A DNA stretch of 36,636 nucleotides, taken from assembly GCA_020846535.1 (NCBI GenBank), contig JADLDR010000051.1:1-36636 (forward strand). Reading direction: 5' to 3'. Of the stretch, positions 16,502 to 23,888 are shown piece by piece. The notes beneath the pieces are model-generated. The model was not told the DNA's origin. It made no database searches and saw only the letters and a program-made list of their open reading frames with translations. Within the stretch, counting starts at the first letter, position 1; every line of letters begins with the position of its first letter. A program made the position numbers and the translations under genes. This DNA is from Armatimonadota bacterium (GTDB taxonomy: Bacteria > Armatimonadota > JADLDR01).

Positions 16502-16555
16502 CAACCGCTCCCCCGGCTGCCGGGCTTCGGCGGGGGTCGGGGGAGCGGTTGTTTT
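16502..16555. terminator. Strong terminator between GH50 and aldo/keto reductase genes
   Basis: A perfect 13-bp stem (16502-16514 with 16539-16551), GC-rich and followed by TTTT on the plus strand; the mirror side starts GCAACC. The loop contains GCCGGGCTTCGGCGGGGG, the same core as the hairpins at 8693 and 13405. It lies between two convergent stop codons (16496 and 16572). Confidence 0.85.
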
Positions 16556-16571
16556 CTCAGGCAACGGCCCA

Positions 16572-17600
16572 TCACGATGCGCCTGCATGCGCCCTGGATA
16601 GCCTGGTCCCCATACGGTCGATCATGTCCATGATAGGGACTCCGTAAGGGCAGCGGGGTTCGCAGAGGGCGCAGCGGTCGCAGGCGCTGGCTTTGACGGG
16701 CATGTGGGCGTATGCTTTTTCCGCCCAATCGCGCAGATGGAAGCGGGAGATGTCCCGCTCCAGGCCGAGGATGCCGGGGATATCCACTCCTTGCGGGCAG
16801 GGCAGGCAGTCGCCACACATGCGGCAGTAAGAGCGGCAGAGGTGGTGCGCCCGTTCCTGGAGGGCAAGGTACTCGTCCCCGAAGAGCGGCTTGAAATGCT
16901 TCGCCACGCGAGCGTTGTCATCCACTTCGGCAATGCTTTGCATGCCGGGGATCGTGACCGCGATATCCTGCGAGAGCGCGAACCCGATGGCGATCTCGGC
17001 GTCGCCGAAGGAGCCGCTGACGAACGGGGCGGCCCCGATCACCCCGACATTGTGCTTGCGGGCGACCGGAATCACATTTTCCATGAAATCCAGGTCCACG
17101 ACATTGACCGGGAACTGGACCACATCGAACTCTCCGGTTTCGATCAGATAGATGAGAGCTTCGGGGCGGTGGCCGGAGACGCCGATAAAGCGAATGATCC
17201 CCTCCTTTTGGGCCTCCTTCAGGGCGGCTAGAGCGCCGTCTTCGGCAAGCACCTGGGACACATCCTCATCGCGGCTGACATTTTCCAGGTGGAAGATATC
17301 GATCCGGTCGGTTCTGAGGTTCCGCAGGCTGCGCCCGATGTGGGATCGGGCAGCCTCCTTCGTGCGGTAGGCGGTTTTGGTGGAGACGATGGCCTCGTGG
17401 TGTTTGAGGTTGAGGCTGAAACCGAGATTGACCTCACTGTCGCCGTAGGTCTGCGAGGTGTCGAAAAAGTCGATGCCTGCCAGGAAGGCTTCGTAGATCA
17501 CCTCTTTGGCAGGATTGAAGACCAGTTGTTGGATCGGCCATCCGCCGAATCCCAGGCAGGAGACTTCCAGGCCGGTTCGTCCCAAGATGCGCCGTTGCAT
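16572..17600 (-). CDS. Aldo/keto reductase with C-terminal two-[4Fe-4S] ferredoxin domain
   Basis: The start is taken at ATG 17600 (GGGGAA upstream), giving 342 residues. Residues 1-270 are an aldo/keto reductase barrel: MQRRILGRTGLEVSCLGFGG at the N-terminus, FFDTSQTYGDSE with Asp and Tyr of the catalytic set, STKTAYR with the Lys, and GMQSIAEVDDN for NAD(P) binding. The last ~75 residues carry two cysteine groups, CRMCGDCLPC and CDRCALCEPRC, for iron-sulphur clusters. AKR-ferredoxin fusions are a known family of anaerobic reductases with unassigned substrates. The fused clusters would let electrons pass between NAD(P)H chemistry and ferredoxin-like partners. Confidence 0.9.
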   Translation of the reverse strand: MQRRILGRTGLEVSCLGFGGWPIQQLVFNPAKEVIYEAFLAGIDFFDTSQTYGDSEVNLGFSLNLKHHEAIVSTKTAYRTKEAARSHIGRSLRNLRTDRIDIFHLENVSRDEDVSQVLAEDGALAALKEAQKEGIIRFIGVSGHRPEALIYLIETGEFDVVQFPVNVVDLDFMENVIPVARKHNVGVIGAAPFVSGSFGDAEIAIGFALSQDIAVTIPGMQSIAEVDDNARVAKHFKPLFGDEYLALQERAHHLCRSYCRMCGDCLPCPQGVDIPGILGLERDISRFHLRDWAEKAYAHMPVKASACDRCALCEPRCPYGVPIMDMIDRMGTRLSRAHAGAS

Positions 17601-17696
17601 AATCGGTTCCCCTTTTTTGCGAGATGACAGGCACACATCCGTCCGGAATCGCCCGTCCGGCGATGGCTCTATGATAGCAAAAAGGGGGAATAATTG

Positions 17697-19712
17697 TCAA
17701 GAAAAAGTTATACCAAAGCAGAACATCGGAGTGAAGATTCCGATGGGGTACGATCCCTCCCGATCTGTAGAGGCGACCGGCGAGTCGCTCGCATAGGTAT
17801 CAAGAGTGAGGAACCGCTTCCCTCTGTTGGCCGGGTTGAGGGCTTTCACCGCCCTGTACCAGGAAGGATGATCCAGATAGAGGATGCTGGCCCCGGGATG
17901 GTCTTCGGAGGGGCAGGGCCAGCGCGGGGGTTCCACCCGCTTCTCTATACGGGCCTGCGTCATGCCGCCCATGCCAGGGGTATTCTCCAGGAAGACGGCC
18001 CGCAGTTTCCGGTAGTCTTTCCAGTCATCTCGGAGGTTGTCCGTCCAGTATTCGGGCGGATCTTTGGCGTCCAGTTTAGCGGTGGCGCGGGCCAGATCGA
18101 TCCAGATCTCCCAGTCGGGTTTGGATTCGCCGACCCGGGGAACGGCCTGGCTCTATCAGCGGATCGAGCGGTCGTCGCGGCGCAAGGAGACGGTTTCCAT
18201 CTCGAAGCCGCTGCACACCGGCAGGACGATATCCGCATAATAGGCAGGCTCCTCCATAAAAAGGCCGGGATAGGCATAGAACTCCAGTTGGCGGAACGTC
18301 TCCTTGACCTTGGCGGAATGAGCGCATCCGATGATCGGGTTGCTCTCGGTAACAATGGCTTGCAGCCGGTAGGGCTTGCCGGTCAGGGTTGATTCGGCAA
18401 AATAGTCGGGGCCGACCGGGAGGTCGGCATCTTTTTTCGGGGTTTCGCCTTTGACAGGGGGCAGATTCAGGCCGCCGGGCCAGATGTTGTGCATGAAGTT
18501 GCAGCCTCCCCCGTTCACCCCGATATTGCCGGTAATGGCCGCCAGGAAAGCCAGTGCGCGGTAGGTGTCGAAATCGCTCAACTGGTGCGAGATGCCCGCA
18601 TTGCAGAAGATGGCGGCAGGTCTGTCCCGGGCGTAGTCCTCCGCAATTTGGCGGATTTTGGCGGCAGGAACGCCGGTCATGCCCTCTGCCCATTCGGGGG
18701 TGTAGGTTTTCTCCAGGATATACTTTTTGATCTCATCGAAACCGAGAACCTGTTTGTCGATGAACTCTGGATCATAGAGGTTTTTAGAGATAATATGGTA
18801 GATCATTCCTAGCGCCAGGGCCATATCGATATGCGGCTTGGGAGCGATCCACTCATCGGCCTGGGCCGCGGTCGGGGTCATACGGGGATCGACCGCCACC
18901 AGCTTCGCTTTCGTCTTCTCGCGGCCCCGCAGCAGGTAAGCATAGGTGACCGGGTGAGTCTCCGCCCGGTTAGTTCCCAGGAAAAGGAAGAATCTGGCGG
19001 CCCCAGGCCCTCCCTGCCGGTGGATTCGTCCTTGCAATAGCCGTTGGTGAAATTCCCCAGGCCGAACGTCCAGGCCAGGGCATTTTCCCCGGCATCGTTG
19101 CAGACCGGGCCGACATCGGTATCGTTGGGGCTGCCCGGCAGGGAAAAATAGCGCCCGACCACCGAGCCGATCCCGCGCGGCAGCCTGCCGGAGGTCTTGT
19201 TGGCGATGGTTCGCGCCTCGCCCGCATCGCGCTGTTTCGGAAATTTACGGGCCATTGTTTCGAGCGCCTCGCATCAGGAAACCGGCTCGAAGCGGGAATT
19301 CGGGTAATCCCTTCTCCCCGCCGGCCCGCTTCGTGGGCTGGCGCAGCCGGTAGCGGTCATAGACCAGTCGGGTTATCATCGGCCCCTTGACACACAGGCC
19401 GCCCGCCTGTGCCGGATCCTCCGGCTCTCCCAGCACATCGATGACGCGCCCATCCTTGATATGAGCTTTCAGGCGGCAGAGCGAATTGCAAAACTGGCAG
19501 ACGCTGTCCACGATCCTGTCCGGCTGGAGCGCCCCGGAGCTTTTCGCGAAATCGTATTCGATGAGCCGGGAGCCTTCCGCCGGGTAATGCCCGTCGGTCC
19601 CGGCCTCGGCTTCCCCTCCGATCAGGCCGAACCCTCCGATAGTAGCCGCCCCGATAGCAGCCCCTTTCAAAAATCCACGTCGCGAAACTTTCTTCTCGCC
19701 CTGTGAGGCCAT
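17697..19712 (-). pseudogene. Tat-exported molybdopterin oxidoreductase (DMSO reductase superfamily), decayed
   Basis: Reading from ATG 19712 (AGGGGG upstream), residues 1-40 are a Tat signal (VSRRGFLKGAAIGAATIGGF). A [4Fe-4S] motif CQFCNSLC...CVKG and molybdopterin-domain sequence follow. The frame is broken at least four times: a one-base frameshift near 19298, an in-frame TGA at 19274-19276 within S-stop-C-EALETMARKF (expected SWDEALETM), a second frameshift near 19013, and TGA-TAG side by side at 18153-18158. Between and after these lesions the sequence still reads like the family (FLFLGTNRAETHPVTYAYLL; ANKTSGRLPRGIGSVVGR; PDWEIWIDLARATAKLDAKD), so decay is recent. Substrate could be a sulphur or arsenic oxyanion; that is not decidable. 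The catalytic subunit cannot be made as one chain. Confidence 0.88.
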
Positions 19713-19778
19713 AGCTCCCCCTTTCGATTTTGCATGAGGCTGATTGCACATATCCTTCTGAAACATGCCGGACACGCT

Positions 19779-19847
19779 GTAGGGGCAGACCGGTGCGCCT
19801 GCTTCATCTGCCCCCATGCCGGGGCGCACACGCAGGTGCGCCCCTAC
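19779..19847. repeat. Imperfect palindrome, GTAGGGGCG family
   Basis: GTAGGGGCA (19779-19787) and GGTGCGCCCCTAC (19835-19847) bound a 69-base element with inner complementary segments (GGTGCGCC and GGGGCGCAC). It fills the gap between the molybdopterin pseudogene and the orphan 3' fragment at 19858. The outer bases equal those of the copies at 3864 and 33631. Confidence 0.65.
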
Positions 19848-19857
19848 CGGACCCCCA

Positions 19858-20177
19858 TCAGATCCCCGACAGTATGCGGATCACGTAGTCCACCTTCAGG
19901 ATGAAGGTCTGGCGGGAACCGGAGACCGAGGGAAACGAGGCCCAGCCTTCCACCAGGAAGTTGTTCTTGAAGTCATGAATGAAGCCGACGCTGCTCATCG
20001 TATCGTGAGCGTCGTTGATCTGCACCAGGTCGGCCCACCAGGTGGTCTGTGGTCCCATCGGCCCGTCGAACCCAACGAAGACGCCCTGATCTGGGTGCTG
20101 GCCGCCGTAACCCAGATGGCCGTTGATCCCCGCCAGGCGGCTCAGTTTGGCGCTGCCTACCAGATAGGGGAAGTGTT
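19858..20177 (-). pseudogene. Orphan 3' end of a probable outer-membrane beta-barrel protein
   Basis: An open frame of ~105 codons runs from just after a TAA near 20178 to the stop at 19858, with no plausible start at its beginning. The sequence alternates hydrophobic and polar residues as membrane beta-strands do: GVFVGFDGPM, TTWWADLVQI, DTMSSVGFIHDF, NNFLVEGWASF, then TFILKVDYVIRI near the end. The barrel-forming N-terminal portion is missing. Its position beside the broken oxidoreductase suggests both are remains of one exported respiratory or transport module. The assignment as a beta-barrel rests on strand pattern alone. Confidence 0.5.
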
Positions 20178-20314
20178 GTTAAGCCCCGTGGGGGAAGCCC
20201 AGACACCTGAACAAAGAAAGATGCCAGAAGCAACTTCGAGTAAAACCCTTTCTGAGTGCATACTGATATTCGTCAGACGCGATATTCGATTGTCAGTGTT
20301 AGAGGATCCATGTC

Positions 20315-20350
20315 CATGCTAAAAACATCAAATTAACATGCTAAAAACAT
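20315..20350 (+). repeat. Two direct repeats CATGCTAAAAACAT, 22 bp apart start to start
   Basis: Copies at 20315-20328 and 20337-20350 are identical over 14 bases. The 22-bp phase is two helical turns, so a regulator would bind both on the same face. The second copy touches the -35 box, a classic place for an operator. No candidate regulator gene is adjacent. Confidence 0.7.
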
Positions 20351-20378
20351 TGACATAGCATCCTATTTCCATTATGCT
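20350..20378 (+). promoter_or_regulatory. Near-consensus sigma-70 promoter for the fusion gene
   Basis: TTGACA (20350-20355), exact spacing of 17, then TATGCT (20373-20378). Transcription would start near 20385, leaving a ~110-base leader with an inverted repeat before ATG 20497. Confidence 0.75.
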
Positions 20379-20496
20379 ATTATAAGATACGCTAAATTCC
20401 TGAAAATTTATCTTTAATCTTATAAGAAATGATTTGATACTATTTAAAACGATTCATTTCGACTAAATCCCTGAGTGTTGCGAATGGAGAACCAAA

Positions 20497-21258
20497 ATGA
20501 CAGCACCGATAAAAGTCGCTGTATTGCCATGCAATCGGATTGCCCGTCTGGCTACCCGGATAGCCCGTCAGTCGGCTTATCGAGCCAGGGATTTGAGGCC
20601 CGACCATATTCTGGTGGTGGATATCGGACGTCTGACGCCTGAACAGGCGGCTATCGATATTTTAAGGCGGTTTCCGGTTGTCGTGATAGATGGGTGCCGC
20701 CCCAAGGGCGCGGTGGCGATGGTTGCCGGTGGCCCCATCCGCCCGGCTGCGGTCATCTATGTGGCTGACTTTACGCCGGCGGGCAAACCCTGGGGACCCC
20801 GCGAAGCCAAGCATCGCGGTCTGACGCCCAATGGCTTCAACCTTATCGATACGGTTGCCCAGGCCGCGGTGTTTCAGGTCGATATGGTGATGGCAAAATA
20901 CGGGAACCTATTTCAGGACGCGGGCCAGGAGACTCACGCATTCTGCGCGGCGGACTCAATTCCGGCTCGATACGATTGGCTTGAATCGCTTCCGTATCCT
21001 GATGAGAGGCGGGAAAAGGGATTGCTCTGCTGTGAGTGCGCCATCTCAGGCGACAGCTCGCAGGCCATAGCGATCTGCGTCCGGTGCGGGATGGGTATGT
21101 GCGTCAAGCATTTGATCCGCGACGAAGATACTTTGCCCGAATCACTCCCCGGCGTCCGGCGACCTGCCAGAGGTAAATCTGTTTGTGTATGTCGGGAATG
21201 CTATTCGTTGCCCGGGCAGAAAGCTAAATCCTTCAGCCCGAAAGCGCGCATCATGTAA
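20497..21258 (+). CDS. DGC-domain / DUF2180 zinc-protein fusion
   Basis: A 253-residue cytosolic protein made of two modules. Residues 1-140 are a DGC-type putative zinc-binding domain: VAVLPC (Cys12), IARQSAYRARDLRP, and VVVIDGC with the name-giving Asp65-Gly66-Cys67. The second downstream Cys found in the paralogue at 25494 (Cys72) is here Gly71. Residues ~172-240 are a DUF2180-like zinc module: CCEC (178-181), AICVRCGMGMCVKHLIRDE (Cys194, Cys197, Cys202, His205) and CVCREC (230-235). The same modules are separate genes in the operon 25494-27391. TGGAGAA precedes the ATG. Function is unknown for both families; the Cys pattern points to metal or thiol chemistry. Confidence 0.75.
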   Translation: MTAPIKVAVLPCNRIARLATRIARQSAYRARDLRPDHILVVDIGRLTPEQAAIDILRRFPVVVIDGCRPKGAVAMVAGGPIRPAAVIYVADFTPAGKPWGPREAKHRGLTPNGFNLIDTVAQAAVFQVDMVMAKYGNLFQDAGQETHAFCAADSIPARYDWLESLPYPDERREKGLLCCECAISGDSSQAIAICVRCGMGMCVKHLIRDEDTLPESLPGVRRPARGKSVCVCRECYSLPGQKAKSFSPKARIM

Positions 21259-21262
21259 TAGG

Positions 21263-21294
21263 CAGCCTGCCCTCCTGGTCAAGAGGGCAGGCTG
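21263..21294 (+). terminator. Terminator-like hairpin after the fusion gene
   Basis: A 12-bp perfect stem (21263-21274 with 21283-21294) around an 8-nt loop begins 4 bases after the stop codon. The following sequence GTATCATCATC has only scattered T, so efficiency is uncertain. Confidence 0.6.
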
Positions 21295-21401
21295 TATCAT
21301 CATCTCACATTTCAAAGGATGTATTTGGATAAACACCGCCAAACGGCAGATGGTTCTCTCAAAATAGCATATAAATTCATCTGATTTTCATTCGTTTGTC
21401 A

Positions 21402-21430
21402 TTGACAAAGACAAAGAGAAATGTTATGAT
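21402..21430 (+). promoter_or_regulatory. Near-consensus sigma-70 promoter of the prepilin-like gene
   Basis: TTGACA (21402-21407), 17-bp spacer, TATGAT (21425-21430). Start of RNA near 21437, so the inverted repeat at 21442-21483 would lie at the very 5' end of the transcript. Confidence 0.78.
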
Positions 21431-21441
21431 ATTAAAAATAG

Positions 21442-21483
21442 GATATCAAATCAATAAAATACGTTTTGTTATGATTTGATATC
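21442..21483 (+). promoter_or_regulatory. 12-bp inverted repeat in the leader of the prepilin-like gene
   Basis: GATATCAAATCA (21442-21453) and TGATTTGATATC (21472-21483) are exact reverse complements with an 18-base loop. It ends about 6 bases before the AAAAAAGGAG ribosome-binding site. It could be an operator for a dimeric regulator or a 5' mRNA stem-loop controlling stability or translation. Confidence 0.6.
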
Positions 21484-21503
21484 AAATAAAAAAGGAGCCC
21501 AAA

Positions 21504-22199
21504 ATGCTATCTCTACACAGGAGCGTCAGGCAAGGATTCACATTGATTGAGCTGCTTGTTGTTATTGCAATTATTGCGATTCTTGCGGCCATCCTCTTCC
21601 CGGTCTTCGCCCGGGCACGCACGATGTCCCGCCGCACGCAGTGCCTGTCCAACCTGCGGCAGATCGGGCAGGCCACCCTGATGTACGCTCAGGATTATGA
21701 CGAGACCTTCCCTGCCGCATCCCCCTGGCCTGATACGGCTTATGACGGCCGCTGGGGAGCCAAATCGGTCAAGTGGCCGAACGCCCCTCACTTCCGGCAG
21801 GTGATGGAATCCTACGTCAAAAACGATGTTCTGTGGCAGTGCCCTCTGCACTATGCCGCCGCCCCCGACGAGTGGGAGCAGTGCGGGCGCAACAGCTACT
21901 GGTACGTGGCCGGGCATCCGGGCTACGCCTACGGCGCGAATCCCTTCAGCCAGACCGGCGAATGGTGGCGGCAGCGTAACCTGGCTGGCGAGAACCTGGC
22001 GAACTGCGATGTGAAAGCAACGCTGGTCAGCGACGCCTCGCCGGGCAGCCATTCGGTCTTTCCAGGCGCGTTCTGGTGGGGTGGCACGAACAAAGGCGAC
22101 ATCCGGCACATGAACTTCGTGTATGTCGACGGCCATGCCAAAGGCGTCACTTTCGTGATGAGCAGCTACGGGCCGTGCTTCCTGCCCGCCCGCCCCTGA
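21504..22199 (+). CDS. Type II-secretion-like prepilin N-methylation domain protein, DUF1559/H-X9-DG type
   Basis: A 231-residue pseudopilin-like surface protein. The class III leader ends RQG before FTLIE, where a prepilin peptidase cuts and methylates Phe; the hydrophobic helix [17 protein letters not shown] follows. Next come [28 protein letters not shown] and a beta-rich body with four or more Cys (WQCPLH, EQCGRN, NCDVK). The C-terminus has [13 protein letters not shown], the conserved H...DG box. Many such genes exist per genome in Planctomycetes and Armatimonadota, and their task is not settled. Sequence style ([16 protein letters not shown]) is the best taxonomic hint here. GGAG lies at correct spacing before the ATG. 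Confidence 0.9.
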   Translation: MLSLHRSVRQGFTLIELLVVIAIIAILAAILFPVFARARTMSRRTQCLSNLRQIGQATLMYAQDYDETFPAASPWPDTAYDGRWGAKSVKWPNAPHFRQVMESYVKNDVLWQCPLHYAAAPDEWEQCGRNSYWYVAGHPGYAYGANPFSQTGEWWRQRNLAGENLANCDVKATLVSDASPGSHSVFPGAFWWGGTNKGDIRHMNFVYVDGHAKGVTFVMSSYGPCFLPARP

Positions 22200-22222
22200 A
22201 CAGCCCGCGGTAAGGAGGGAGC

Positions 22223-23689
22223 ATGTCCCGTTTTTCGACTTCTGAAATGGCCTGTTTATTGCTAGCATGGGGAGTCTTCCTCTTCCTGCTGGCCTGGTTT
22301 CTGGCCCGGCGGCGGGACGAAACGGCGGAAGGCTTTACGGTGGCCGGGCGGCAGATCGGCTTCGGGTTCGGAGCGGCTAGCCTGCTGGCAGGCTGGATAT
22401 GGGCGCTTTCCCTCTACGCCCCGGCCCAGGCTGGCTATCAATACGGGGTAGCCGGCCCCTTCTACTATTCCCTGGGCGGGGCGATGATGCTCTGCGTCTT
22501 TGTGCCTTTCGTCCGCCGTATCCGCGCCCTGACGCCAGAAGGCCACACTATACCTGAATATGTAGGGGCGCGTCTGGGCATACAAGCCCGCGTCCTCACG
22601 ATGATCATTACCCTGCTTTGGTGCCCCATCATCCTCTTTTTCAATCTGAGCGTGGTAGGCTACCTGGTATCCAATTTCTCGTCTCTGAGCTTCCAGGCGG
22701 GTGTCCTGATCGTGGCAGTCACGGTGACCAGTTATTCGCTGGCGGCAGGGCTGAAAGCGTCCATCATCACGGACTGCGTGCAGTTCGCCGCCATTTCCAT
22801 CGCCGGGCTGCTGATCGTTCCCATCGTCTTCGCCCGTTCCGGCGGCGTGGAGGCGATGTCCGCCGGGCTGGCGACCCTGGGGGACAAGGGGAATTTCCTG
22901 TCCGCGAAGGCGTTCTTTCAGATGGGGCTGCCCTGGCTGGTCCTGGGGCTGTTAGGGGGATTCAGTTACCAGAGTGTCTGGCAGCGGGCCTGGGCCATCC
23001 GGGTCAAAGATCTGGGGCGCTCCTATTTTCTGGCGGGCGCGGGGTGGTTCCCTTACTCCCTGGCCTTCGGCATCTTCGGTATCATCGCCCTGACCGCAGG
23101 CATCCCTTCGCCTGCCGGAGACGGCAGCGATATCACCCCCGCCGTGGCCGCCCACTACCTGCATTCCATCGAAGCGGTGATCTTCGTGGTCCTGGTCCTG
23201 GCCGCCGCCTGCTCCACCTGCGACAGTGCCCTGTGCGCCTTTTCGACTATCTTAATGACCGATGTGGCGAAAGGCTTTCTGCACAAAGACGCCAGCGAAA
23301 AGCATCTCTTGATCTGGGGCCGTGCCGGGATGATCGTAGCTGCGGCCCTGGGGGCCGCCTTGACGATGTATAAGGTGTCCCTCTTGCAGTTCATCTTCAT
23401 CCTGGGGGCGGCCCGGGCACCACTGGTCTTTCCGCTCCTGGGAAGTCTTTTCTGGAACCGGATCGAAGGCAGAGGCTATTTCTGGGGCGTGCTGGGAGGC
23501 ATCTGCGCGGGCGTGGCTTCGGCCCTCTGGCTGCGCTCGATAACGTCCTATCACAATCTCTTCAGCATCCTTATCAGCATCGGCGTCAGCGCGTCTTTCT
23601 GCCTTTATTTCGCCTGGCGCAATCCCCATCAATTCGACTACTCCCGCCTTAAAGAATCGGTACGGAGGTTCGCCTATGAACGCCGCTGA
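22223..23689 (+). CDS. Sodium:solute symporter (SSS family)
   Basis: A 488-residue inner-membrane transporter with about 13 hydrophobic helices. The opening LARRRDETAEGFTVAGRQIG is the SSS entry motif (F-x-AGR). Further family marks are EGHTIPEYVGARLG near 108 and SYSLAAGLKASIITDCVQF near 170 (the Na-site helix region), and STCDSALCAFSTILMTD near 330. The closest feel is of the urea/DUR3-like and pantothenate-like branches, but substrate cannot be called. AAGGAGG is 5 bases before the ATG. It overlaps the next small gene by 14 bases, placing it at the head of an operon with the radical SAM gene. Confidence 0.88.
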   Translation: MSRFSTSEMACLLLAWGVFLFLLAWFLARRRDETAEGFTVAGRQIGFGFGAASLLAGWIWALSLYAPAQAGYQYGVAGPFYYSLGGAMMLCVFVPFVRRIRALTPEGHTIPEYVGARLGIQARVLTMIITLLWCPIILFFNLSVVGYLVSNFSSLSFQAGVLIVAVTVTSYSLAAGLKASIITDCVQFAAISIAGLLIVPIVFARSGGVEAMSAGLATLGDKGNFLSAKAFFQMGLPWLVLGLLGGFSYQSVWQRAWAIRVKDLGRSYFLAGAGWFPYSLAFGIFGIIALTAGIPSPAGDGSDITPAVAAHYLHSIEAVIFVVLVLAAACSTCDSALCAFSTILMTDVAKGFLHKDASEKHLLIWGRAGMIVAAALGAALTMYKVSLLQFIFILGAARAPLVFPLLGSLFWNRIEGRGYFWGVLGGICAGVASALWLRSITSYHNLFSILISIGVSASFCLYFAWRNPHQFDYSRLKESVRRFAYERR

Positions 23690-23885
23690 AACGGCGCTGA
23701 CGCTGTATATCTATGCAGGCCCGGCTGGGATCCTGTTCGTCTCTCTCTTTACAGGGTATCATATTATCCGCGAATTCCGGGCATCCCGGGACAGCGGACT
23801 CGGCCTTTTTCCCGAAGAAGAAACCTCGAAGCGCCCAGGCGCAGGCCAGGATGCGCTCGCGCATACCCCTATAGAAAGGATATGA
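23676..23885 (+). CDS. One-helix small membrane protein coupled to the symporter
   Basis: A 69-residue product with one membrane helix (about 9-27, LYIYAGPAGILFVSLFTGY) and a charged, disordered tail (SRDSGLGLFPEEETSKRPG). GGAGG lies 7 bases before ATG 23676, inside the end of the symporter gene, so translation is likely coupled. Small partner subunits are common beside SSS carriers. I do not recognise a family. The radical SAM gene begins 3 bases after its stop. Confidence 0.7.
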   Translation: MNAAETALTLYIYAGPAGILFVSLFTGYHIIREFRASRDSGLGLFPEEETSKRPGAGQDALAHTPIERI

Positions 23886-23888
23886 TTT

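Larger units (their letters stand above)
20183..20496. other. AT-rich regulatory island upstream of the DGC-DUF2180 fusion gene
   Basis: This gene-free stretch is far richer in A and T than the surrounding genome. It contains two copies of a 14-base direct repeat (20315-20350), a strong promoter (20350-20378), and an inverted repeat TTATAAGAT/ATCTTATAA (20380-20388 with 20417-20425). A TTTGATAC motif near 20434 recurs before the gene at 25494. Confidence 0.6.

Noticed and set aside
18153..18158. TGA-TAG read as selenocysteine/pyrrolysine or as reassigned codons
   Set aside because: No matching recoding context, and the same gene has two frameshifts. TGA, TAG and TAA all end other intact genes here, so decay is simpler.
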